Source of the DNA: Ralstonia sp. UBA689
Lineage (GTDB): Bacteria; Pseudomonadota; Gammaproteobacteria; Burkholderiales; Burkholderiaceae
Direction: 5' to 3'
NCBI RefSeq assembly: GCF_002298975.1
Contig: NZ_DBMV01000031.1
Span: forward strand, 1 to 64,000
DNA: 64,000 nucleotides
Shown here: one piece after another, positions 1-10,300 of the stretch
How the letters are laid out: every line of letters starts with the position of its first letter
Numbering within the stretch: the stretch's first letter is position 1
Position numbers and translations under genes: made by a program
The notes under the pieces: model-generated
The model's database searches: none
What the model was told of the DNA's origin: nothing
The model's input: only the letters and a program-made list of their open reading frames with translations

Positions 1-8
1 CTTAACTG

Positions 9-38
9 AACGGCATTAGCGCATCGGCGCCGTTTTTG
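9..38 (+). terminator. Possible terminator of a gene left of the window
   Basis: AACGGC (9-14) pairs exactly with GCCGTT (29-34) around a 14-base loop, followed by an interrupted run of T. This is the form of a plus-strand intrinsic terminator, so it would end a gene lying before position 1. It could also sit convergently with the end of benD at 62. The stem is short, so the call is tentative. Confidence 0.35.
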
Positions 39-61
39 TTTTTGGGCGCGCGACGGCGCAC

Positions 62-844
62 CTAGCCCAGATCTCCGCCACCCACTGGCAACACCGTCCC
101 GGTGATATACGAAGCCTCGTCAGAAGCCAGGAACAGGATCACTCGGACCTGTTCGTCGATTGTTCCGTAGCGGTGCATGAGGCTGCTGGCAATGGTCTGG
201 TCGACGATGCCTTGGTACCAGGCGGCTTCCTGTTCCGACATGGGCGCTGTGTTGCGCGGGATCTTCCGCGGCGGCGCTTCGGTGCCCCCCGTGGCGACGG
301 CGTTGACGCGGATGTTGTCCTGCGCATGCTCCAGCGCCAGGCTGGCGGTGAGCGCATTCACACCGCCCTTGGCCGCCGAATACGGAATCCGATAGATACC
401 GCGCGTGGCAATCGACGACACATTGACGATCACGCCTTGCCGGCGCTCCACCATGTGCGGCAGCACGGCGCGGCAACACCACAGCGTGGGGAACAACGAG
501 CGGCGTATTTCCGCCTCGATCTGCGCTTCTTCATAGTGCTGATACGGCTTCGCCCAGATCGTGCCGCCGACGTTGTTGATCAGCACATCGATGCGGCCGA
601 AGGCATCAAGCGCTGCCTGCACGGCATGTTGAGCGCCCGCGTAGGTTTCCAGATCGGCGGTGGTGGCGAGGGCTCGGCCGCCCGCTGCGGCAATCTCGGC
701 CTGCACTTCGTAGATCAGCTCCGCCCTGTCCACCAGCAGCACCTGGGCGCCCTCTTCGGCCACCGCTAATGCCACGCCGCGCCCGATACCTTGGGCCGCG
801 CCCGTCACGACGACGGTCTTGCCTGAGAATCGTTGCATGCTCAT
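62..844 (-). CDS. benD: cis-1,2-dihydroxycyclohexadiene carboxylate dehydrogenase (BenD)
   Basis: A 260-residue short-chain dehydrogenase that oxidises the cis-diol made from benzoate to catechol with release of CO2, using NAD+. The Rossmann motif TGAAQGIG is at residues 14-21, the NNVGG motif at 90-94, and the catalytic Tyr155/Lys159 pair in YSAAK. Its ATG overlaps the benC stop codon by four bases (ATGA), so translation is probably coupled. It is the last gene of the minus-strand catBCA-benABCD operon. SDR sequences are widespread, but position directly after benC makes the BenD assignment firm. Confidence 0.95.
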   Translation of the reverse strand: MSMQRFSGKTVVVTGAAQGIGRGVALAVAEEGAQVLLVDRAELIYEVQAEIAAAGGRALATTADLETYAGAQHAVQAALDAFGRIDVLINNVGGTIWAKPYQHYEEAQIEAEIRRSLFPTLWCCRAVLPHMVERRQGVIVNVSSIATRGIYRIPYSAAKGGVNALTASLALEHAQDNIRVNAVATGGTEAPPRKIPRNTAPMSEQEAAWYQGIVDQTIASSLMHRYGTIDEQVRVILFLASDEASYITGTVLPVGGGDLG

Positions 845-1869
845 GCCGCCTTCGCTTCCGGTACTGCATTGGGCGTGAATTTCTCGTAGTAGAAGCTGTT
901 GGGCTTCACGCCCTCGTCGTCAAAGTACTTGCGCACGGCATCGACCATTGGCGGCGGCCCGCAAAGATAGACATCCACATCGCCATCGTTCAAAGCATTG
1001 GCAGGCACGTGCTGCGTCACCCAACCCTTGCGCGGATGATTCGACGCGGCGTCGGCCACGACGGTGGCGTAGCTGAAGTTCGGCAACCGCGCTGCATAGG
1101 CTTCAAGCGCGTCGACCTGCACCAGGTCGAGGTCACGGGTCACGCCATAAATGAGATGCACTTTCTGTTGCGAGTTGGTGCGTGCCAGTACTTCAAGCAT
1201 CGACAGGAACGGCGCGAGACCCGTGCCGCCCGCAAGAAACAACAGCGGCCGCTGCACATTGCGCAGATAGAAGCTGCCCAGCGGCCCGTGCAGATCGAGC
1301 TTGTCGCCCGGCTGCGCGGTTTCCAGCCAACGGCTCATCACGCCGCCGGGAATCTTCTTGATCAGGAAGCTGATCTTCGATTCTCCGGGGGCGGATGAGA
1401 ACGAATACGAGCGATGCTGGCCGCTGCCCGGCACGCCGATGTTGACGTACTGGCCAGGGAGAAACACCGGCGCAGTGGCGTCCACGTCCAGTTCCAGCAC
1501 CACGGCTGCGTCGTTGTGCAACTCGACTTTCGACACCGTTGTCCCGAAGCTGCTCTGGCCAGTCTTGCAGCTGGTCGACGTGGTAGGCACCGCGATCACG
1601 CAATCGCTTTGCGGCACCATCTGGCACGTCAGGACGAGGCCCGTGTTCTTCTCATCTTCGGTCAGGGCGTCGTCAATGTAATCGTCGCCGAGGTCGTAGC
1701 TTCCGCTCTCGGCACGGCACTTGCACGTTCCGCACACACCATCGGAGCAATCCATGGGCAGGTTGATCTTGGCGCGGAAGGCGGCATCGAGCACCTTCTC
1801 GCCCGCTTTGCAATCGATGAAACGGGTCACGCCGTCCTCGAAGTTCAATGCGACTGTGAAACTGGACAT
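841..1869 (-). CDS. benC: Benzoate 1,2-dioxygenase electron transfer component (BenC)
   Basis: A 342-residue reductase that passes electrons from NADH through FAD and a plant-type [2Fe-2S] centre to the BenAB oxygenase. The N-terminal ferredoxin domain has Cys41, Cys46, Cys49 and Cys82. The FAD-binding RSYS motif is at 153-156, the NAD-binding GGTGLAP at 214-220, and CGPPPM at 303-308. This ferredoxin-then-FNR order and the length are typical of BenC/XylZ. It lies 48 bases downstream of benB and overlaps benD by four bases. Confidence 0.96.
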   Translation of the reverse strand: MSSFTVALNFEDGVTRFIDCKAGEKVLDAAFRAKINLPMDCSDGVCGTCKCRAESGSYDLGDDYIDDALTEDEKNTGLVLTCQMVPQSDCVIAVPTTSTSCKTGQSSFGTTVSKVELHNDAAVVLELDVDATAPVFLPGQYVNIGVPGSGQHRSYSFSSAPGESKISFLIKKIPGGVMSRWLETAQPGDKLDLHGPLGSFYLRNVQRPLLFLAGGTGLAPFLSMLEVLARTNSQQKVHLIYGVTRDLDLVQVDALEAYAARLPNFSYATVVADAASNHPRKGWVTQHVPANALNDGDVDVYLCGPPPMVDAVRKYFDDEGVKPNSFYYEKFTPNAVPEAKAA

Positions 1870-1917
1870 GGAATACCTCCGCTGCCTCTTGTGCGTGTCC
1901 TATACGTGGGTGCGATC

Positions 1918-2406
1918 TCAGACGTGATAAACGTCAAGCACCTGCCGGATGTAGTCGTTCTTCAGGACGATCTTCTTGGATGCGATCAGAAAGCCACCAC
2001 CCGCGCGGCGCAGGGTGACGAACATCGTGCCGAAGAAGTGGTCAGTGGTTTTGTACCGGTGGCTGAGCGTGTGAAAGTTGTAGCGCACGTCGACCTCATC
2101 GCCGCGTTCGGCAACAACTTCGACGTTGGCGACGGTGTGGCTGGTTCTCGGCTCCGGCGTGGAAGCCCCACTGCGCTCAGTCTTGATGCGAAAGACGCGA
2201 TCCTCCAGCCCGCAGCGATTGGCGTAGTACATCAACGAAATCTGGCTCTGCGGGTCGTCGGTCAACTGGTCGTCGTCATCCCATGCGGGCATCCAGTAGG
2301 TCACGTCTTCTGCGTAGCACTCGAGCCACGCGTCCCAATCGCGGTCATCAAGCAGTCGCGCCTCGCGGTACAGGGCGGCGCAGATGTTCTGGTAATCCGT
2401 GCTCAT
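1918..2406 (-). CDS. benB: Benzoate 1,2-dioxygenase small (beta) subunit (BenB)
   Basis: A 162-residue ring-hydroxylating dioxygenase beta subunit with the usual NTF2-like fold signature (DDRDWDAWLECYAEDVTYW near residues 19-37). It has a structural role in the alpha3-beta3 oxygenase. A longer reading frame exists upstream, but the ATG at 2406 is preferred: it overlaps the benA stop codon as ATGA and the protein then begins MSTDYQ, as expected for the family. Confidence 0.95.
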   Translation of the reverse strand: MSTDYQNICAALYREARLLDDRDWDAWLECYAEDVTYWMPAWDDDDQLTDDPQSQISLMYYANRCGLEDRVFRIKTERSGASTPEPRTSHTVANVEVVAERGDEVDVRYNFHTLSHRYKTTDHFFGTMFVTLRRAGGGFLIASKKIVLKNDYIRQVLDVYHV

Positions 2407-3761
2407 GCCGGCACTCCTTCGCATTCTTGCTTCAGTGCTTCGCGCATGACACGCACCCAATATTCGTGCTGGCAGACGAACAAGCCTTCGTCTTCACTGC
2501 GCTCGCCCGAGATGAGCGGCTTCAATCCCATCTTCGTTGCGTTCTCGTCGGGGCCGTGAATCCACAGCGGCGCCCCGCGCGACAGGTCGTTCCACAGCGC
2601 GGTGGTGCCGGCATATCCGTTCTGGCAGGCGCGGAATTCCTCCAGGTCATCGGCGGTGCCCATGCCGGTGACGTTGAAAAAATCCTCGTACTGGCGGATG
2701 CGCGTGGCACGGTCGGTTGCGCTCTCGCCTTTCGGCGCGAAACAAAAGATGGAGACCTCGGTCTTGTCGACGCTGATCGGACGGACCACGCGAATCTGCG
2801 TGCTGAACTGATCCATCAAAAACACGTTCGGATACAGGCACAGGTTGCGGGTCTGGTTGACGATGAAGTCCGTCTGGGTTTCGCCCACGCGTGCCTTGAT
2901 TTCGTCACGGTGCGCATAGACGGGCCGCACTTCCGGGTTCATCGTCTGGGTCCACAGCAGGATGTGGCCGTGTTCGAAGCCATAGACGCCCGCCACCGAC
3001 TTGCTCCAGCTGTTCGCATCCACCGCCTGCGTGCCGCCTTCCTTGCGCCGGCCCATGGTTGCGGCGTAGTTCCAGTGCACGGTGCTGACGTGGTAGCCGT
3101 CGCAGCCGTTCTCCATCTGCATCTTCCAGTTGCCGTCATAGACGTAGGAAGAATTGCCGCGCAGCACTTCCAGGCCCTCGGGAGCCTGATCGACGATCTG
3201 GTCGATGATCACACGTGCTTCGCCCAGGTAGGTTTCGAGCGGCTGCACATCGGCATTGAGACTGCCGAACAGGAAGCCGCGATAGTTCTCGAACCGCGCA
3301 ACCTTCTTCAGATCATGCGAGGCGTGCGTGTTGAACTGCACCGGATACTCGGTCGTCTTTTCATCCTTCACCTTGAGCAGCTTGCCGGTGTTGGAGAACG
3401 TCCAGCCATGGAACGGGCACGTGAAGCTGCCCTTGTTGCCATGCTTGCGACGACACAGCATCGCGCCCTTGTGCGCACATGCGTTGATGACCGCATGCAG
3501 CTCCCCGGTCTTGTCGCGGGTGATGACGATCGGCTGGCGGCCGATCCACGTGGTGTAGTAATCGTTGTTGTTCGGAATCTGGCTTTCGTGCGCCAGATAC
3601 ACCCAGTTGTTCTCGAAGATGTGCTTCATCTCCAGCTCGAACAAATCGGGGTGGGTGAAGATGTCGCGGCGGCAGCGGAAAATGCCGGCCTCTTCGTCAT
3701 CCACCACGGCGGTTGACAGCAGTTGGTCCAGTTCGCTGGCTTTATCAATCAAGGCGGACAT
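2403..3761 (-). CDS. benA: Benzoate 1,2-dioxygenase large (alpha) subunit (BenA)
   Basis: A 452-residue Rieske non-haem iron oxygenase subunit that adds O2 across C1-C2 of benzoate. Rieske ligands are Cys95/His97 and Cys115/His118. The mononuclear iron site has Asp221, His224 and His229 in the family's D-x2-H-x4-H pattern. I chose the ATG at 3761, which has GGAG eight bases upstream, over an in-frame GTG at 3773 that lies inside that ribosome binding site. It follows catA by 28 bases and is fourth in the operon. Confidence 0.97.
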   Translation of the reverse strand: MSALIDKASELDQLLSTAVVDDEEAGIFRCRRDIFTHPDLFELEMKHIFENNWVYLAHESQIPNNNDYYTTWIGRQPIVITRDKTGELHAVINACAHKGAMLCRRKHGNKGSFTCPFHGWTFSNTGKLLKVKDEKTTEYPVQFNTHASHDLKKVARFENYRGFLFGSLNADVQPLETYLGEARVIIDQIVDQAPEGLEVLRGNSSYVYDGNWKMQMENGCDGYHVSTVHWNYAATMGRRKEGGTQAVDANSWSKSVAGVYGFEHGHILLWTQTMNPEVRPVYAHRDEIKARVGETQTDFIVNQTRNLCLYPNVFLMDQFSTQIRVVRPISVDKTEVSIFCFAPKGESATDRATRIRQYEDFFNVTGMGTADDLEEFRACQNGYAGTTALWNDLSRGAPLWIHGPDENATKMGLKPLISGERSEDEGLFVCQHEYWVRVMREALKQECEGVPA

Positions 3762-3789
3762 GGTTGTCTCCACGTTGAGGCACTCGGCC

Positions 3790-4725
3790 TCAAGCCTCGG
3801 CCGATGCGCGCAGGCGATTCACGCGCTGGTTGTCCTTGCCCTGAACCAGCGGCGTCAGGACGATATTGAATTCAATGTCCTTGTACGCATCGGTCTTCAG
3901 TTCGAGCGCGGTGCCGCCGGTTTTCTCCACCACGTGCGGAATCAGCTCTTCGCGCGTGGCATAGGCGAAGTCGTCCCAGATCAGCGGATCGCCCTCGATA
4001 TTGAATTGCGTCGTCAGCTTGCGGTGGCCGTCGCTCGTGACGAAGAAGTGCACATGCGCCGGCCGGTTGCCGTGGCGGGCAAGCCCGTTCAGCAGTTGCT
4101 GCGTGGCACCTTGCGGCGGGCAGCCGTAGCCCACTGGCATGAGCGTGCGGAATTCGTATTTGCCATCGGCACCGGTCCTGACCGCGCCGCGCAGGTTGAA
4201 CGGGCTTTGCGCACCGGTCGGATCGAAATGCGAATAGAAGCCGTTCGAGTTCGCATGCCAGCACTCGACCACGGCGCCGGCCACCGGCTTGCCGTCCGGC
4301 CCCGTCACCGTGCCGTGAATGACGAGCGGGTCTGCAGCCGGGTCCGGATCGATGTCGATCCTGGACACGCCATCGCGCACCGTCGTGCCGGCAACGTACA
4401 GCGGTCCCTCAATCGTGCGCGGCGTGCCGCCGTTGATGCCCAGCGCCTCGTCCGCAGCGTCCATGCGGATGTCGAGATACTTTTCCAGGCCCACGCCGGC
4501 CGCCAGCAATGCGGCCTCGCCGTCCTGGCCGAGCTTGTTCAGGTAATTGATGCCCGCCCAGACTTCATCCGGCGTGATGTCGAGGTCGTCGATGGCCTTG
4601 AACAGATCGGCCAACAAACGATGGGTAATCTGCTTCAGGCGGGCGTTACCCTCCTTGCCATCCAGGTTGGTGGCGGCCTTCAGCAGGTCCTGTACTTCTT
4701 TCGTTTGGAATACGCGCGCGTTCAT
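3790..4725 (-). CDS. catA: Catechol 1,2-dioxygenase (CatA)
   Basis: A 311-residue intradiol dioxygenase that cleaves catechol to cis,cis-muconate. The Fe(III) ligands are all present at the textbook positions: Tyr164, Tyr200, His224 and His226 (RPAHVHFF). An N-terminal helical dimerisation domain precedes the catalytic beta sandwich. The start at 4725 gives a family-like N-terminus (MNARVFQTKEVQDLL) and has GGAG upstream; an in-frame GTG at 4740 is less likely. It sits between catC and benA. Confidence 0.96.
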   Translation of the reverse strand: MNARVFQTKEVQDLLKAATNLDGKEGNARLKQITHRLLADLFKAIDDLDITPDEVWAGINYLNKLGQDGEAALLAAGVGLEKYLDIRMDAADEALGINGGTPRTIEGPLYVAGTTVRDGVSRIDIDPDPAADPLVIHGTVTGPDGKPVAGAVVECWHANSNGFYSHFDPTGAQSPFNLRGAVRTGADGKYEFRTLMPVGYGCPPQGATQQLLNGLARHGNRPAHVHFFVTSDGHRKLTTQFNIEGDPLIWDDFAYATREELIPHVVEKTGGTALELKTDAYKDIEFNIVLTPLVQGKDNQRVNRLRASAEA

Positions 4726-4773
4726 GATGGGTGTCTCCACGTGGTTTTCTGGGGGAATGTCTCAGGCGCGATC

Positions 4774-5064
4774 TCAATCGTCCGTGCCGTGAACTGACGA
4801 GGGGTGACGGCACATCGGTGTCACCGAAATCTCCATGTACGGAAACAGCGGCAGCGCCGTCAGGATCTCGTGCAGTTCTGCATTGCTCTGCACGTCGAAG
4901 ACGCTGACGTTCGCGTACTCGCCAACCAGGCGCCAGATGTGGCGCCACTTGCCGCTGCGCTGCAGATCCTGCGAATAGGCCTTCTCGCGAGCCTTGATCT
5001 CGTTGGCGACATCGGCGGGCATGTCGGCCGGCAGGCGGACATCCATGCGTACGTGGAACAGCAT
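4774..5064 (-). CDS. catC: Muconolactone delta-isomerase (CatC)
   Basis: A 96-residue protein, the family's usual length, which converts muconolactone to beta-ketoadipate enol-lactone. It begins MLFHVRMDVRLP and contains the conserved stretch EKAYSQDLQRSGKWRHIWR (residues 27-45) with the family Lys/Arg residues. The frame stays open upstream, but only the ATG at 5064 gives the known N-terminus, and AAGGAG lies just before it. It is flanked by catB and catA at short distances, consistent with one transcript. Confidence 0.95.
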   Translation of the reverse strand: MLFHVRMDVRLPADMPADVANEIKAREKAYSQDLQRSGKWRHIWRLVGEYANVSVFDVQSNAELHEILTALPLFPYMEISVTPMCRHPSSVHGTDD

Positions 5065-5102
5065 CGTGGTCTCCTTGGTGGGGTGTCTTGGTCTGGTTGT
5101 TC

Positions 5103-6212
5103 TTATTGGCGGCGCAGGCGCGCCAGCTTGTCGCGATCGATCTGAATGCCCAGGCCGGGGCCGGTGGGCACCTGCAACATGAAATCGCGGTACTGCAGCG
5201 GCTCGGTCAGCAGTTCTTGCGTGAGCAACAAGGGGCCGAACAGCTCGGTGCCGAATTGCAGCTCGCCAAAGGTGGAAAACACGTGGGCCGATGCGGCTGT
5301 ACCGACCGCGCCTTCGAGCATCGTTCCGCCATACAGGCCAATGCCCGCCAATTGCGCGATGGCCGCCACCTGCATGGCCGGCACCAGCCCGCCGGATTGG
5401 GCGATCTTTACGGCGAAGACGTCGGCGCTGGCAGAGCACGCCAGCTCAAATGCATCGAGCGGGCCGTGCAGCGCTTCGTCAGCCATCATCGGCACGGCAA
5501 ACTGGCGTGCCAGGCGTTCCAGCGCGGCGCGGTTCTCGGCGCGCACAGGCTGTTCGATCAGGTCGACGCCGCCCGCCTGCAGCGCGGCGATGCCGTTGAC
5601 GGCATCGAGTTCGCTCCAGGCCTGGTTGACGTCTACACGCACGCTCACGGCATCGCCGAGTGCACGCTTGATCGCCAGCACGTGAGCCACGTCCTCAGCC
5701 ACCGGGCGCAGGCCGATCTTCAGCTTGAAGATGCGGTGGCGGCGCTCAGCCAGCATCGCTTCTGCCTCGGCAATGTCTTTCTTCGTATCGCCGCTGGCCA
5801 GCGTCCAGGCCACGGGCAACGCGTCACGCAAGCGGCCGCCGAGCAGTTCTGAGAGCGGCACATTCAACCGGCGTGCCTGTGCATCGAGCAGCGCGGTCTC
5901 CAGCGCACACTTGGCAAAGCGGTTGCCCTGGATGGTCTTGCGCACTTTCGCCATGGCGGCGGCCACGTTGCGCGCATCCATGCCGATCAGCAGCGGCGCG
6001 ATGTGCGTGTCGATGTTGACTTTGATGCTCTCGGGGCTCTCTTCGCCGTAGTTCAGGCCGCCGATGGTGGTGGCCTCGCCCCAGCCTTCGATGCCGTCTT
6101 CGCAGCACACATGCACAAGCACCAGCGTCTGTACGTGCATGGTGGCGACGGAGAGTTTGTGCGGACGAATGGTCGGCACATCCACTAGAATGGCCTCGAT
6201 CGAGCGAATCAT
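5103..6212 (-). CDS. catB: Muconate cycloisomerase (CatB)
   Basis: A 369-residue enolase-superfamily enzyme that lactonises cis,cis-muconate to muconolactone. The catalytic KxK pair is Lys163/Lys165 (KLKIG), and the metal ligands are Asp194, Glu220 and Asp245. The family is about 370 residues, so the protein is full length. It is the first gene of the minus-strand operon, and its promoter region is shared with the divergent LysR gene at 6323. Chloromuconate cycloisomerases are close relatives, but no chlorocatechol genes are nearby. Confidence 0.95.
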   Translation of the reverse strand: MIRSIEAILVDVPTIRPHKLSVATMHVQTLVLVHVCCEDGIEGWGEATTIGGLNYGEESPESIKVNIDTHIAPLLIGMDARNVAAAMAKVRKTIQGNRFAKCALETALLDAQARRLNVPLSELLGGRLRDALPVAWTLASGDTKKDIAEAEAMLAERRHRIFKLKIGLRPVAEDVAHVLAIKRALGDAVSVRVDVNQAWSELDAVNGIAALQAGGVDLIEQPVRAENRAALERLARQFAVPMMADEALHGPLDAFELACSASADVFAVKIAQSGGLVPAMQVAAIAQLAGIGLYGGTMLEGAVGTAASAHVFSTFGELQFGTELFGPLLLTQELLTEPLQYRDFMLQVPTGPGLGIQIDRDKLARLRRQ

Positions 6213-6293
6213 GTTTTCCAGGTATCAGATTGACAGCAATCAACTTGGAAATCAGATTACGCAGCGTGTTTTATCGCGTCCAACACTGATTTA

Positions 6294-6308
6294 GTATCGG
6301 TTTCATAC
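6294..6308 (+). promoter_or_regulatory. LysR-type operator between catB and its regulator
   Basis: GTAT (6294-6297), seven bases, then ATAC (6305-6308) form an inverted repeat that also fits the LysR T-N11-A rule. It lies 14 bases upstream of the regulator ATG in the 110-base divergent region 6213-6322. BenM/CatM sites in Acinetobacter are ATAC-N7-GTAT; here the arms have the same spacing in the opposite order. A site for both autoregulation and catB activation is the likely role. Confidence 0.55.
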
Positions 6309-6322
6309 CTACAGGGTTTGAT

Positions 6323-7234
6323 ATGGAACTGCGCCACCTGCGCTATTTCATCGCCGTTGCCGAGGAGCTGAACTTCACGCGCGCGGCCGAGCGACTGCAT
6401 ATCGCGCAGCCGCCTTTGAGCCGGCAGATTCAGCAGTTGGAAGAGGAACTGGGCGTGCTGCTGTTCGAGCGCGGCAGCCGCCCGCTCAAGCTGACCGAGG
6501 CTGGCCGCTTCTTCCATGCGCACGCGCGCCAGTTGCTGGCGCAGACAGCCGAACTTGCCTCGATGACCCAACGCGTCGGCCTGATCGAGCGCCGGATGTC
6601 GATTGGCTTCGTTGCCTCGACGCTGTACGGGATGCTGCCGAAAGTCATCCGCCGCTTTCGGGCGGAATATCCGATGGTCGATCTCACCATGCACGAGATG
6701 ACGACCATGGACCAGATCCAGGCCCTCAAGGATGGCCGCATCGACGTCGGTTTCGGCCGCATCCGCTATGAAGACCCGAATGTGCGCCGCATTCGGCTGC
6801 GTGATGAACGGCTGATCGTCGCCCTGCCCTCGGGTCACCCGCTGCTTGGTGCCAAGCCTGCGGCATCGCTACGCGATCTGGTGGGCGATACGCTCATCAT
6901 TTACCCCCGCGCGCCGCGCCCGAGCTACGCTGACCAGGTCCTGGCGCTGTTCCATGACCGCGCGCTGGAGCCGAGCAAGATCTACGAGGCACGGGAATTG
7001 CAAATCGCCCTCGGGCTGGTGGCGGCGGGCGAAGGCGTGGCAGTCGTGCCGCGCAGCGTGGCCGGCCTGCAGCGCGAAGACGTTTGCTATATGGAACTGG
7101 ACGACCCGCAATTGGTCTCCCCCATTATCTTCAGCACGCGTCTGCTGGATGAATCCGAAGACATCCGGGCCATGCTTGACTTGACCTACCGGTTGTACGA
7201 CGAGCAGAAGATTCCGTATTACCCGCCATCGTAG
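6323..7234 (+). CDS. LysR-type activator of the cat/ben operon (BenM/CatM/CatR type)
   Basis: A 303-residue LysR regulator with an N-terminal winged HTH (MELRHLRYFIAVAEELNF, then RAAERLHIAQPPLSRQIQQL) and a C-terminal effector domain. The N-terminus and length match the BenM/CatM/CatR group, which responds to cis,cis-muconate and in some cases benzoate. It is transcribed divergently from catB across 110 bases containing a GTAT-N7-ATAC dyad. I infer that it activates catBCA-benABCD; the sequence alone does not tell whether benzoate is also sensed. Confidence 0.88.
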   Translation: MELRHLRYFIAVAEELNFTRAAERLHIAQPPLSRQIQQLEEELGVLLFERGSRPLKLTEAGRFFHAHARQLLAQTAELASMTQRVGLIERRMSIGFVASTLYGMLPKVIRRFRAEYPMVDLTMHEMTTMDQIQALKDGRIDVGFGRIRYEDPNVRRIRLRDERLIVALPSGHPLLGAKPAASLRDLVGDTLIIYPRAPRPSYADQVLALFHDRALEPSKIYEARELQIALGLVAAGEGVAVVPRSVAGLQREDVCYMELDDPQLVSPIIFSTRLLDESEDIRAMLDLTYRLYDEQKIPYYPPS

Positions 7235-7349
7235 GGTTGGCAACGCGCATTGCAGAGTTGCAAGCCCGCCGGTTGGCTGATTGGACACAACGGCCGCATG
7301 GGCTAGATTGGAACAAAATGCCCATCCGCCCGCGATTGGAGCGTAGCGA

Positions 7350-10300
7350 GTGAAAACAATGCGCCGTCCGGTCAAGTTGGCCCTGATTGCCGCGCCGCTC
7401 CTGCTGCTTGCGGCCGCTATCTGGCTTGTTGCCGACGAATTGCAGACCTCCGCATGGCAGGCGCGTTACCTGGCGCATCTCGGGCAATCGCAGACCTTTC
7501 CCGTCAAGCCGGGGCCCAACGCTTCCGCCCGTTACCCGAACTCCGGCCCCTACGACGGGCGCCTGGGCTACCACCAGATTCCCACCTTTCTTGATCGCCT
7601 GCGCACGCGCGGCTATATCGTCGCCGAACAGGCCGTGCCCTCGCAGGACATGCTCGCGCTGATGGATCGCGGCCTGAACGCGCCCTACCACGAGAAAGAC
7701 CGGGCCGGCCTGGAGCTGCTCGATGATGACGGCCGGCCGATCTACCGCGTGCGGTACCCGGAGCGCGCGTATGACCGCTTCGACGCCGTTCCGCCGCTGC
7801 TGGTCGGATCGCTGCTGGCCATCGAGAACCGCTCCTTGCTCAATACCGAAAACCCCAAGCGCAACCCTGCGGTGGAATGGGGCCGCTTTGCGCGCGCCGT
7901 GTGGGACCGCGCCCTGCACTTTGCCGATTCGGAGCACGAATCGCCCGGCGGCAGCACGCTCGCCACACAAATCGAGAAATACCGCCACTCACCCGAAGGC
8001 CGCACCGACTCACCCAGCGAGAAGCTGCGGCAGATGGCCTCCGCCTCGGTGCGTGCCTACCTGAACGGCGAAGACACCACTGCCATGCGCCACCAACTGG
8101 TGGTTACCTATCTGAACACCGTACCGTTGGGCGCGCGTGCCGGGTTCGGTGAAATCCATGGCATTGGCGATGCGCTGTGGGTCTGGTACGGGCGCGATTT
8201 TGCCGAGGTCAATGCGCTGCTGGCACCCGGGTCGACCGCACCGCTGCCCGCGCGTGCACTCGCCTACAAGGAAGCGCTGAGCCTGCTCGTGTCGCAGCGG
8301 CGGCCGTCGTACTACCTGGACAATCTCGACGATCTCGAATCGCTGACGAATGCCTATGTACGCATCCTGACGACGTCGGGCGTGATCCCACCCGCGCTGC
8401 GCGATGCGGCGCTGGCGCAATCGCTCAAGCAACAGGCCCGGCGCGTGCGGCCGCCGTCCGCGCCGGTTGAGCACAAGGGCACCAACGCGGTGCGCGTCAA
8501 CCTGGCTGGCATGCTGGGCGTGCCGCGCATGTACGCACTCGACCGGCTGGATTTGACCGCCAGCAGCACGCTCGATGCTCCGCTGCAGCATGAGATCACC
8601 ACCGAGCTGCGCAAGCTGCAAGACCCCGCGCGCGCCAAAGCCGCGGGCCTCGTCGGCGACAAGATGCTCGAACACGGCGACCCGCGCGGCGTGACTTACA
8701 GCTTCACGCTCTACGAGCGTGCGCCTGGCGGCAACCGCGTGCTGGTGCAGGCCGACACCTTCGACCAGCCCTTCGACATCAACGAAGGCGTCAAGCTGGA
8801 TCTGGGCTCCACAGCCAAGCTGCGCACGCTGGTGACATATCTGGAGATCGTGGCCGAGCTGCACAAGCGCTACGTCGATCAGCCCCCCGCTGCGCTGCGC
8901 AAGCTCAACATCTCCGTGCAGAACCCGATCGAGCGCTGGGCTGTCGATTACCTGCTCCACGCACAGGACCGTTCGCTGGAGGCGATGCTTGAGGCGTCGA
9001 TGGAGCGCAAATACTCCGGCAACGCCGGCGAATGGTTCGCCACCGGCGGCGGCATGCAGAGTTTCGAGAATTTCGAGAAATGGGAGGGCTATCAGCAGTT
9101 CACGGTGCGCGAAGGGCTCAAGCACTCCGTCAACCTCGTCTTCGTTCGGATCATGCGCGATATCTCGCGCTACTTTCAGCACCAGTTGCCCAGCGCCGGC
9201 GCCGAAGCGTTGGAGGACACCGATTCCCCGCAGCGGCAGATCTACCTGCAGCGCTTTGCCGACCGCGAAGGCAAGCTCTTCATGGGCCGTTTCTATATGA
9301 AATACAGGGGCAAGACGCCCCAGGAGCAAGAGGCCACGCTCGTGCAGAGCACACATGCAACGCCGGTGCGGCTGGCCACCATTTTCCGCAGCCTCGACCC
9401 GCAAGCGGGGCCAGACAAACTCGCCACCTTCATCCGCACCTACCTGCCCGGCGCCAAGCTCGATGATGCGGCGCTCGCCAAGCTCTATAACAATTACTCG
9501 CCGCAGCGCTTCGACCTGGCGGACCGGGGCTACATCGCCCGGCTGCATCCGCTGGAACTGTGGCTGGTGGCGTATCTGCGCGAACATCCGCAAGCGACGC
9601 TCGCGCAGGTCAACCAGGACAGCACGGCTGAACGGCAGGCGGTCTACAAATGGCTGCTGCAATCGCACCGCAAGGGCGCACAGGACAAACGCATCAAGCA
9701 GATGCTGGAGATCGAAGCGTTCCAGTCCATCCATGCTATGTGGAAGCGGCTCGGTTACCCGTTCGAATCGTTGGTGCCGTCTTACGGCACGGCCATCGGC
9801 GCCTCGGCCGACCGGCCCGCCGCACTGGCTGAGTTGATGGGCATCATCGAAAACGACGGCGTGCGCCTGCCCAGCGTGCGCATCGACCGCCTGCGCTTTG
9901 CCGCCAACACGCCATACGAGGTGCTCCTGTGCCGCGACCCCACCACCGGCGAGCGCGTCTTGCCGCCGGAGATTCCACGTCTGGTCAAAGCAGCGCTGGC
10001 CGGGGTCGTTGAAGGCGGTACCGCCAAGCGCATCGCCGGCACGTTCGTGGATGCCGACGGCAAACCCATCGCCGTGGGCGGCAAGACCGGTACGGGCGAC
10101 AACCGCTTCAAGACCTTCAGTCGCGGCGGTGGGCTGATCTCCGAGCGCGTGGTCAGCCGCTCGGGCGCCTTCGTCTTCTATCTAGGGGATCGCTACTTCG
10201 GCACCGTGGTCGCCTACGTGGCCGGTGCGGATGCCGCCAAATACAAGTTCACCAGCGCATTGACCGTGCAGGTGCTCAAGGTGCTGGCCCCCACGTTGAT

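Noticed and set aside
3762..3773. Upstream GTG start for benA (and likewise at 4740 for catA)
   Set aside because: The GTG is part of the GTGGAGACA ribosome-site context; the downstream ATG gives the family N-terminus.
8010..9734. Long minus-strand open frame (574 codons) inside the PBP gene
   Set aside because: The plus strand shows all PBP motifs; the reverse product is low in complexity.
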